7,917 nt of DNA from Betaproteobacteria bacterium. GTDB lineage: Bacteria; Pseudomonadota; Gammaproteobacteria; Burkholderiales; Rhodocyclaceae. Position numbers and translations under genes: made by a program. The stretch lies in contig JAEHDO010000426.1 in the NCBI GenBank assembly GCA_016880375.1, forward strand, positions 1 to 7,917. The letters are read 5' to 3'. Under the pieces are notes generated by a model. That model worked only from the letters and a program-made list of their open reading frames with translations. It did no database searches and was not told the origin of the DNA. Position 1 is the first letter of the stretch. Each line of letters starts with the position of its first letter. This document shows, one piece after another, positions 1 to 5,729 of this stretch.

Positions 1-879
1 CTGCGCAGCTTTCGCCTGGTCGAGTGGATCGCGGCCCGGTGCCAGGTAGCCCTTGGGCGCATGAGGCAGTCTGATCAAAGGAGAGGCGGACAGGTCGAGG
101 ACCAGGTCGAAGCGCCCTTCCCTGGCGCTTTCCGCCCGATTGAAATCGATGGCACCGATCGAATCGCAGGCGGCCACGCAGGATCGGTGATCGCCGCACT
201 TTTCCGGATCGATCTGGTAAGTGTAGCCAACTGCCCCCTCGGGACAGGCTTTAAGACAAGCATTACAGCGCGTGCAAAGCGCCAGGTCTATCGGGTTTTC
301 CTGCTGCCAGGATACGGTGAACTGGCCAAGAAACCCGGTGATCGATCCTGGCATTCCTGAAAACACCGGGTACTCGCGCTGGGCCGGCAACTGGCCTTGG
401 CGGGCGGCGGTCAGCAGCACGGATACATCGAGCTGCTGCTTCAGTTGTTCGGCCCAGGCAAGCGCCGCCTCGGCCTGGCCGACGATGAGAAGCGCACCCC
501 CGGATTCGAAGGAAACCACCGGCACGGGGTCGGGAGCATCCGTCGCGGCCAAGGAAAGCAGCGCGGCCATCTTGGGTTCGGCCTGACTGCCCTCCTCCGA
601 CCAGCCGGCCAGTTCGCGGATATTGACGAAGATCAGTCTTCCGCAGAAGCGCGCTTCATCGGCAAGTTCCCCGAACAGCGGCGCCTCCTGCGTGCAACCG
701 ACGATCACATCGCTGCCGCTCTGGAGATCTCCTGTGAAACGATGAATTTCCCTGCGGCAGAGGGCCTGGCTGACCTGGGTGGGGGCAGCCAGGCCAAGCG
801 CCTTTGCAATCGCACCGCCATCGATGGCGATGGTGCCATTGCAATTGCATAACTTGAGCTTCTTGTCCTGAATCGCCAT
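1..879 (-). CDS. HdrA-like / ferredoxin-domain iron-sulfur protein (partial, C-terminus beyond the left edge)
   Basis: The frame is open for 293 codons from the ATG at 879 to the window edge, with no stop or frameshift. Residues 1-80 carry C11-N-C13, C41 (LCRREI) and C62 (VIVGCTQEAPLF). This layout resembles the N-terminal cluster domain of heterodisulfide reductase subunit A. Residues 129-143 (ALLIVGQAEAALAWA) look like a degenerate Rossmann strand without the usual glycine triad. A ferredoxin domain follows: C202-x2-C205-x2-C208-x3-C212-P, then C228-x2-H231-x2-C234-x3-C238, where His replaces the expected second Cys and Asp replaces the usual Pro after the last Cys. No signal peptide or membrane segment is visible, so a cytoplasmic electron-transfer role is inferred. 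It is last of three same-strand genes, 91 bases after the DUF3306 stop. The start is uncertain: no good ribosome binding site precedes 879, and an in-frame TTG at 927 would add 16 residues. Iron-sulfur binding is well supported; the physiological partner is not known, though a formate dehydrogenase link is likely from context. Confidence 0.88.
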   Translation of the reverse strand, partial: MAIQDKKLKLCNCNGTIAIDGGAIAKALGLAAPTQVSQALCRREIHRFTGDLQSGSDVIVGCTQEAPLFGELADEARFCGRLIFVNIRELAGWSEEGSQAEPKMAALLSLAATDAPDPVPVVSFESGGALLIVGQAEAALAWAEQLKQQLDVSVLLTAARQGQLPAQREYPVFSGMPGSITGFLGQFTVSWQQENPIDLALCTRCNACLKACPEGAVGYTYQIDPEKCGDHRSCVAACDSIGAIDFNRAESAREGRFDLVLDLSASPLIRLPHAPKGYLAPGRDPLDQAKAAQ

Positions 880-970
880 ATCCGGATCGGTAAAATTTCC
901 CAAAACCGGCAGCAACTTATGCGCCAAGCCGCTGCGAATTCAATAACAACCAACCCAACCAGCGCATCGG

Positions 971-1429
971 TTACATGTTGTCCGGATTGTTCTGCTGGTC
1001 GGGATTCAGTTCCGCCACTTCATCCTTGACCGGCCGTTCGATTGCAGCCCCGTTCACAGGTGCGTCCAGGTCGGGTTGGCTTTCCCGCTCTTGGGGAAAC
1101 AGCAGGCCGCGTGCCTGTTCCATGCGACGCAGCATTTCCTCCGGGATCGGCTCGAATTTGTTGTAGTCGTCGATATACACGTCGAGTCCGTCCATCCGGT
1201 TGAAGTGCTCCGAATGGAATAGCTTTTTAAGTGCGGCACGCTTCAGCGATTCTTCGACCTGCGGCTGGAGAAATCCCGAGAAGTCACTGGAGAAGTCGAG
1301 CGCATCGAGGGGCGGAAGCTCAGCCACTGAAGCCGGCGGCGCAGCCGCCGGCACGGCGGCAGGCAGCTTCTCCGCCGTCGCGCGCTTGAGGCGCGACCAG
1401 CGCATCAGGAATTTCTCGCTCTCCCTCAT
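971..1429 (-). CDS. DUF3306 domain-containing protein
   Basis: This 152-residue protein has the hallmarks I associate with DUF3306. It opens with FLMRWSRLKR (residues 7-16), followed by an Ala/Pro-rich linker (about 22-40). The conserved core covers roughly 60-110, with ALKKLF, HFNRMDGLDVYIDDY and the acidic IPEEMLRRM stretch. The C-terminal 40 residues are charged, polar and probably disordered. There is no cysteine, signal peptide or membrane helix. Its ATG lies one base after the DUF3305 stop codon, so the two are almost certainly co-translated. The biochemical role of DUF3306 is not established. The family repeatedly lies beside DUF3305, a ferredoxin-like protein, a TorD-type chaperone and formate dehydrogenase genes, which suggests an accessory or assembly factor for a molybdenum or tungsten formate dehydrogenase; that role is inferred. 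The family call is secure, the function is not. Confidence 0.9.
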   Translation of the reverse strand: MRESEKFLMRWSRLKRATAEKLPAAVPAAAPPASVAELPPLDALDFSSDFSGFLQPQVEESLKRAALKKLFHSEHFNRMDGLDVYIDDYNKFEPIPEEMLRRMEQARGLLFPQERESQPDLDAPVNGAAIERPVKDEVAELNPDQQNNPDNM

Positions 1430-1430
1430 C

Positions 1431-1892
1431 CTAGGATTTCATCCTGGTGCTGGCGTAGCGACCGCCCTTTTTCTTCTCTTCCGGCTTGTAATGGCGATTG
1501 ACAAACGCGGCCACCCAGTCGCGGATTGCCTCCGGCATGGGCACGCCATCCACCTGTTCCCCGGCATCCATCATGCGCGCCGCCACGCCATAGCTCACCG
1601 TCACCAAAGCCGGGCGCGCCAAGTCATTCTCGAAACGCCACATGATGAATACCCGCGGTTCCGGCAAGGTTATGTTGGCAAAATAGAACTCGGCCTCATC
1701 GGTGAATAGCTCCAGCGTAAAACCCGCATGGAGCCAATGTTCGCGCCGGCCGTCCTCATAGATGCGGCGCGGAGCGGCGCCCTGACCGGCGTCGGGAATG
1801 ACGCCGATCGCCTCCCATTGGAAATCCGCCCACTTGTTCGCGAGTACCTTCCGTTCCATAATCACGGCGAGATGCACCCCTGATTCGTTCAT
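1431..1892 (-). CDS. DUF3305 domain-containing protein
   Basis: This 153-residue protein matches DUF3305. It has LAVIMERKVLANKWADFQWE at residues 8-27, a middle section with HWLHAGFTLELFTDEAEFY (about 52-70), and PRVFIMWR plus the alpha-helical EAIRDWVAAFVNRHYKPE (121-138). The tail is basic (EEKKKGGR). Aromatic and hydrophobic strands suggest a compact cytoplasmic fold; no metal-binding motif, signal peptide or membrane helix is visible. It is the first gene of the leftward cluster, and its stop codon is followed after one base by the DUF3306 ATG. A purine-rich AGAGAAG lies about 12 bases before the ATG and may act as a weak ribosome binding site. It diverges from moaA across a region of about 108 bases, so both transcription units may share control. 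The family has no established biochemistry; association with formate dehydrogenase clusters is known from gene neighbourhoods, and a maturation role is inference. Confidence 0.9.
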   Translation of the reverse strand: MNESGVHLAVIMERKVLANKWADFQWEAIGVIPDAGQGAAPRRIYEDGRREHWLHAGFTLELFTDEAEFYFANITLPEPRVFIMWRFENDLARPALVTVSYGVAARMMDAGEQVDGVPMPEAIRDWVAAFVNRHYKPEEKKKGGRYASTRMKS

Positions 1893-1957
1893 GCCCGGCG
1901 ATTTACTTCTCTTGCGGTGGCGCAGCGCTAGAAACTACGCATGGCTGGATGGGTCGA

Positions 1958-1977
1958 ATTGGTTGATATTAGCCAAT
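1958..1977. promoter_or_regulatory. imperfect 20-bp palindrome, candidate operator
   Basis: ATTGG (1958-1962) is mirrored by CCAAT (1973-1977), and 16 of 20 positions across the element are self-complementary. In RNA, G-U pairs make it an 8-bp hairpin with an AUAU loop. It lies in the only divergent intergenic region of the window, overlaps the proposed leftward -10 element and sits 23 bases before the moaA GTG start. A dimeric regulator serving both transcription units is a reasonable inference. I do not recognise the half-site; it does not look like the ModE consensus. A chance palindrome remains possible. Confidence 0.3.
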
Positions 1978-1994
1978 CTCATTTGCAAAGGCAA
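1966..1994 (-). promoter_or_regulatory. candidate sigma-70 promoter for the DUF3305-DUF3306-ferredoxin cluster
   Basis: Read on the minus strand, TTGCCT (1994-1989) and TAATAT (1971-1966) are separated by exactly 17 bases. Each hexamer matches the sigma-70 consensus at 4 of 6 positions. Transcription would start near 1959, leaving a leader of about 67 bases before the DUF3305 ATG at 1892. The -10 element lies inside the palindrome at 1958-1977. The matches are only moderate and rest on inspection by eye. Confidence 0.3.
1987..1991 (+). promoter_or_regulatory. ribosome binding site supporting the GTG start of moaA
   Basis: AAAGG ends 9 bases before the in-frame GTG at 2001. The alternative in-frame ATG at 1941 has no Shine-Dalgarno-like sequence upstream. 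The 60 bases between the two starts are AT-richer than the gene and contain the palindrome, which fits non-coding leader better than coding sequence. Confidence 0.4.
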
Positions 1995-2000
1995 AGAACA

Positions 2001-3080
2001 GTGCGCAACGAGTCTTCGACGCCCGATACCCGACCCGGACAACCGGCAGGCTTCGTTCCGCCCACCACCCCTGCCACTTCTTCACATGCCCCCGGCACGC
2101 TGGTGGACAGGTATGGCCGCCATATCACCTATATCCGCCTGTCGATCACCGACCGCTGCGACTTCCGCTGCTTCTACTGCATGGCGGAGGAGATGGAGTT
2201 CCTCTCGCGCGACCAGGTGCTGAGCCTGGAGGAGTGCCTGCGCGTCATCCGCACCTTCGTCGGCATGGGCGTGACCAAGGTGCGCATCACCGGCGGCGAG
2301 CCGCTGGTGCGGCGCAACGCCCTGTGGCTGCTGCGCGAGGCAGGCCGGCTGGAAGGCCTCAAGGAACTGGTGGTCACCACCAACGGCTCGCAGCTCGACC
2401 GCTACGCGGCGGAAATGGCGCAGGCCGGCGTCAAGCGCGTGAACATCAGCCTCGACACGCTGCGGGCGGACCGCTTCAAGTCGATTACCCGCGTCGGCGA
2501 GATCGACAAGGTGCTGCGCGGCATCGACGCCGCCATCGCCGCCGGCTTCGAGGGCATCAAGCTCAACACGGTGATGATGCGCGGCGTGAACGACGACGAG
2601 TTCGTCGACCTGGCGCGTTTCGCCGTCGACAGGGGCATCGACCTTTCCTTCATCGAGGAGATGCCGCTGGGCACGGTGGACCACCCGCGCGCCGACACCT
2701 ACTTCAGCTCCGACGACGCGCTGGCGCTGCTGCGCCCGCACTTCGAGCTGGTCAGCTCGGCCGAGACCACCGGCGGGCCGGCGCGCTACTGGCGCATCCC
2801 CGGCACGCGGACCAAGGTCGGCTTCATCTCGCCCCACTCGCACAATTTCTGCGACAGCTGCAACCGCGTGAGGATCACCTGCAAGGGCGAGCTGTATCCC
2901 TGCCTCGGCCAGAACGACGCCCTGCCCCTGATGCCGGTGCTGCGCACCCACCCCGGCGACGACGCGCCGCTGCGCCAGGCCATCGTCGACTCGATGGGCA
3001 TCAAGCCGAAGGGGCACGACTTCAACGAGCAGATGCAGGATCCCAAGGTCGTCCGTTTCATGTCGATGACGGGGGGCTGA
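2001..3080 (+). CDS. moaA: GTP 3',8-cyclase MoaA
   Basis: MoaA is a radical SAM enzyme that converts GTP to 3',8-cyclo-GTP, the first committed step of molybdenum cofactor synthesis, with the pyranopterin synthesised next by MoaC. Numbered from the GTG at 2001 (359 residues), the SAM cluster motif is C53-x3-C57-x2-C60 in CDFRCFYCM. The SAM-binding motif is RITGGEP, and the substrate-side cluster has C284, C287 and C301 in FCDSCNR...YPCLGQ. The protein ends in the Gly-Gly tail (SMTGG) typical of MoaA and needed for activity. Residues 1 to about 33 are rich in Pro, Thr and Ser, probably disordered, and absent from shorter homologues; E. coli MoaA has 329 residues. The start is uncertain: an ATG at 1941 would add 20 residues but has no ribosome binding site. 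It is first in the moaA-fdhD-mobA-moeA operon, and its stop overlaps the fdhD ATG by one base (TGATG). Confidence 0.96.
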   Translation: MRNESSTPDTRPGQPAGFVPPTTPATSSHAPGTLVDRYGRHITYIRLSITDRCDFRCFYCMAEEMEFLSRDQVLSLEECLRVIRTFVGMGVTKVRITGGEPLVRRNALWLLREAGRLEGLKELVVTTNGSQLDRYAAEMAQAGVKRVNISLDTLRADRFKSITRVGEIDKVLRGIDAAIAAGFEGIKLNTVMMRGVNDDEFVDLARFAVDRGIDLSFIEEMPLGTVDHPRADTYFSSDDALALLRPHFELVSSAETTGGPARYWRIPGTRTKVGFISPHSHNFCDSCNRVRITCKGELYPCLGQNDALPLMPVLRTHPGDDAPLRQAIVDSMGIKPKGHDFNEQMQDPKVVRFMSMTGG

Positions 3081-3904
3081 TGCCCTACCGCCCGCAACTC
3101 ACCGACGCCGCCCGTCCGGCTACCCTCACCATCGCCGCCATCAACGAACGTGGCGAGACGGTGCCGACGCAGATCGCCGGCGAGCATCCGCTGACCCTCT
3201 ACCTCGACAAGCGCGAGATCGTCACCCTGATGACCCTCGGCGGCGCGCCCGAGGCGCTGGCCATCGGCTACCTGCGCAACCAGCGCCTGGTTTCGCGCCT
3301 GGAGGATATCGCCGCCGTGCAGGTGGATTGGGAGACGGATTCGGTGGCCGTCGTCACCAGCCGCTCTGCCGCGGATATCGAATTACGCCTGGGCAAGCGC
3401 ACCGTCACCACCGGCTGCGGCCAGGGCACGATGTTCGGCGACCTGCTGGCAGAAATCGACAAGGTTTCGCTGCCGGCCGGGGCGCGCCTCGACGAGGCCA
3501 CCCTCCACGGCCTGCTCGATGTGGTGCGCCACCACGAGTCGATCTACAAGCAGGCCGGCGCCGTGCATGGCTGCGCCCTGGCGCACGGCATGGATATCCT
3601 GATGTTCGTCGAGGACATTGGCCGCCACAACGCGGTGGATGCCATCGCCGGACGAATGTGGCTGGAAGGCCTCGACGGCAGCGACAAGATCTTCTACACC
3701 ACCGGCCGGCTCACCTCGGAAATGGTCGTCAAGACGGCACAGATGGGCATTCCTTTCCTCGTTTCCCGTTCTGGCCTGACGCAGATGGGCTACGACCTGG
3801 CGCGCCGCGTCGGCATGACCATGATCGGCCGCGCGCAGGGCAAGCATTATCTGCTGTTCACGGGCGCGGAGCGCTTTGCCAGATCCGCCGCCCCTGTCGC
3901 ATGA
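3080..3904 (+). CDS. fdhD: formate dehydrogenase accessory sulfurtransferase FdhD
   Basis: FdhD moves sulfur from a cysteine desulfurase (IscS in E. coli) to the bis-MGD cofactor of formate dehydrogenase and is needed for its activity; it acts in the cytoplasm. The 274-residue length is close to the 277 of E. coli FdhD. Family signatures include LTLYLDKREIVTLMTLG, the cysteine loop TTGCGQGTMF (C113), GAVHGCAL (C165), FVEDIGRHNAVD and the nucleotide-site region FYTTGRLTSEMVVK. E. coli FdhD has a CGxC pair (C121/C124); here the second position is Gly116, leaving a single loop cysteine. The ATG overlaps the moaA stop by one base and follows a run of six Gs. The 3' end overlaps mobA by 4 bases. 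Its presence shows that the operon serves a bis-MGD formate dehydrogenase. Confidence 0.96.
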   Translation: MPYRPQLTDAARPATLTIAAINERGETVPTQIAGEHPLTLYLDKREIVTLMTLGGAPEALAIGYLRNQRLVSRLEDIAAVQVDWETDSVAVVTSRSAADIELRLGKRTVTTGCGQGTMFGDLLAEIDKVSLPAGARLDEATLHGLLDVVRHHESIYKQAGAVHGCALAHGMDILMFVEDIGRHNAVDAIAGRMWLEGLDGSDKIFYTTGRLTSEMVVKTAQMGIPFLVSRSGLTQMGYDLARRVGMTMIGRAQGKHYLLFTGAERFARSAAPVA

Positions 3905-4470
3905 CGGTCACCGGCCTCATCCTCGCCGGCGGCCTCGGGCGGCGAATGGGCGGGCGTGACAAGGGCCTGCAGCCCTTCCGCGGCAAGCCGATGGCGGCGT
4001 GGGCCATCGAGCGCCTGGCGCCGCAGGTGGATGCCCTGCTCATCAATGCCAACCAGAACCTGGAGGTCTACGCCGCCTTCGGCTACCCGGTCGTCCCAGA
4101 CCGCATCGCCGGCTTCGCCGGGCCGCTGGCCGGCTTGCATACGGGCCTCGCCGCCTGCGAGACGCCGCTGCTGGCGACGGCGCCCTGCGACTCGCCCTTC
4201 CTGCCCGAGGACCTGGTGGTGCGCCTGCGCGCCGCGCAGGAGGCGGCCGGCGCCGACCTCGCCGTGGCGAAGACCGGCGCGCAGCCGCATCCGGTATTCT
4301 CCCTGGTGCGGCGCGAGGTGCTGGACAGCCTGACGGCCTTCCTGGAGGCGGGCGGCCGCAAGGTCGACGCCTGGTACGCGGCGCTGAAGGTAGTCGAGGT
4401 ACCCTTCCCCGACGAGCGTGCCTTCGCCAACATCAACACGCTGGACGAATTGAACCAACTCGACACATGA
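3901..4470 (+). CDS. mobA: molybdenum cofactor guanylyltransferase MobA
   Basis: MobA transfers GMP from GTP to the molybdenum cofactor, giving the guanine dinucleotide form used by DMSO-reductase-family enzymes such as formate dehydrogenase. The 189 residues are close to the 194 of E. coli MobA. The GTP-binding signature LILAGGLGRRMGGRDKGL fills residues 6-23, with K21 matching the catalytic-site lysine. D67 (PDRIAGFAGPLAGL) and D97 (APCDSPFLP) match the conserved acidic residues, the latter usually the magnesium ligand. The C-terminal NINTLDEL matches the family NINTPEEL-type motif. The ATG overlaps the fdhD stop as ATGA and has no clear ribosome binding site, so translation is probably coupled to fdhD. 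The stop overlaps the moeA ATG in the same way. Confidence 0.95.
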   Translation: MTVTGLILAGGLGRRMGGRDKGLQPFRGKPMAAWAIERLAPQVDALLINANQNLEVYAAFGYPVVPDRIAGFAGPLAGLHTGLAACETPLLATAPCDSPFLPEDLVVRLRAAQEAAGADLAVAKTGAQPHPVFSLVRREVLDSLTAFLEAGGRKVDAWYAALKVVEVPFPDERAFANINTLDELNQLDT

Positions 4471-5729
4471 CCTCGATCCTGCAAACGCTCTCCTGTGCCG
4501 ACGGCTACGACCCGGAATCGCTCGACGCGGAACGCGCCCGTCAACTCATCCTCGACATGGTGTCGCCAGTCGAGGGCAGTGAGCGGATCGGCGTGCGCGA
4601 GGCGCTCGGCCGCGTCCTCGCCGAAGACGTTATCTCGCCGCTGAACGTGCCGGGCCACGACAACTCGGCCATGGATGGCTATGCCGTACGCTTCGCCGAC
4701 CTCGCGGCAGAGGGCGAAACCGTGCTGCGGCTTGCCGGCACCACCTTTGCCGGACGCGCCTTCGACGGCCGCGTCGGGCCGGGCGAATGCGTGCGCATCA
4801 TGACCGGCGGCGTCATCCCCGAAGGCGCCGATACCGTCGTGATCCAGGAGACGGTGCGAACCGAGAACGGCCGGCTGGTCGTTCCGACGAAGCAGCGCCA
4901 GGGCCAGAACATCCGTCGTGCCGGCGAGGACCTGCGCGCGGACACGCCGGCGATCCGCGCCGGCAAGCTGCTGCACCCGGCCGAGCTCGGCCTGATCGCC
5001 TCGCTCGGCATCGGCGAGGTGGCGGTACGGCGCCGCTTGCGCGTCGCCTTCTTTTCCACAGGCGACGAGTTGTGCTCGATCGGCACCCCGTTGAAGGAAG
5101 GCGAGGTGTATGACAGCAACCGCTACACCCTTTTCGGCATGCTGACGCGCCTCGGCTGCGAGATCGTCGACCTCGGCGTGGTGCGCGACGATCCGGCGGC
5201 GATCGAGGCCGCCTTCCGCGAGGCGTCGGCCCGGGCCGACGCCATCATCACCAGCGGCGGCGTCTCGGTCGGCGAGGCGGATTTCATCCGCGGCCTAATG
5301 GCCAAGCTGGGGGAAGTGGCGTTCTGGAAGATCGCCATGCGTCCGGGCCGGCCGATGGCCTTCGGCAAAATCGGCGGCTCTTGGCTGTTCGGCCTGCCGG
5401 GCAACCCGGTGGCGGTGATGGTGACCTTTTACGCCTTCGTGCGCGACGCCCTGCTCAAGCTCTCAGGTGTCATGCCGATCGAGCCGCTGCCGCGCTTTCG
5501 CGTGCCCTGCGTCACGCCGCTCAAGAAGCGTCCCGGCCGCAGCGAGTTCCAGCGCGGCATCCTCTTCCATGAAAACGGGGAATGGAAAGTGCGCGCCACC
5601 GGCTCCCAGGGCTCGGGCGTGCTGCGCTCCATGTCCGAGGCCAACTGCCTCATCGTGGTCGAGCATGAACGCGGCAACGTCGAACCGGGCGAACCGGTCG
5701 ACGTGCAGCCTTTCGACGGCCTGGTTTAG
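4467..5729 (+). CDS. moeA: molybdopterin molybdenumtransferase MoeA
   Basis: MoeA inserts molybdate into adenylylated molybdopterin, the final step of basic molybdenum cofactor formation. The protein has 420 residues (E. coli 411). Domain I carries PGHDNSAMDGYAVR (residues 62-75, D70 being the conserved active-site Asp) and RIMTGGVIPEGADTVVIQE (110-128). The MoCF/MogA-like domain III holds FFSTGDEL (195-202), VYDSNRY (214-220), ITSGGVSVGEAD (261-272), KIAMRPGRPMAFGK (288-301) and GLPGNPVAV (309-317). Domain IV fills the last 85 residues. All expected motifs are present, with no sign of decay. The ATG overlaps the mobA stop by 4 bases without a strong ribosome binding site. The TAG stop overlaps the stop of the convergent GGDEF/EAL gene, so no terminator can lie between them. 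The moaB, moaC, moaD and moaE genes are not in this window. Confidence 0.96.
   Translation: MTSILQTLSCADGYDPESLDAERARQLILDMVSPVEGSERIGVREALGRVLAEDVISPLNVPGHDNSAMDGYAVRFADLAAEGETVLRLAGTTFAGRAFDGRVGPGECVRIMTGGVIPEGADTVVIQETVRTENGRLVVPTKQRQGQNIRRAGEDLRADTPAIRAGKLLHPAELGLIASLGIGEVAVRRRLRVAFFSTGDELCSIGTPLKEGEVYDSNRYTLFGMLTRLGCEIVDLGVVRDDPAAIEAAFREASARADAIITSGGVSVGEADFIRGLMAKLGEVAFWKIAMRPGRPMAFGKIGGSWLFGLPGNPVAVMVTFYAFVRDALLKLSGVMPIEPLPRFRVPCVTPLKKRPGRSEFQRGILFHENGEWKVRATGSQGSGVLRSMSEANCLIVVEHERGNVEPGEPVDVQPFDGLV

Noticed and set aside
397..852. A 151-codon plus-strand frame opposite the iron-sulfur protein gene
   Set aside because: The minus strand encodes clear cysteine motifs without interruption; the plus-strand frame shows no domain.
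947..960. A G-run repeat (GGTTGGGTTGG on the minus strand), considered as a G-quadruplex
   Set aside because: Only three short G runs are present; a quadruplex needs four.
1893..2000. Molybdenum cofactor riboswitch upstream of moaA
   Set aside because: The leader before the GTG is short and holds only one small hairpin; it is too short for the multi-helix Moco RNA motif.
2082..3017. A 311-codon minus-strand frame opposite moaA
   Set aside because: The plus strand encodes a full MoaA with all motifs. The antisense product is Ala/Val/His-rich low-complexity sequence, and no domain is visible.
2234..3079. An upstream extension of fdhD within moaA
   Set aside because: The extension is Arg/Gly/Ala/His-rich out-of-frame sequence of moaA; FdhD homology begins at the ATG at 3080.
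3999..4466. An upstream extension of moeA within mobA
   Set aside because: It is the shifted frame of mobA with shadow composition; MoeA homology starts just after the ATG at 4467.
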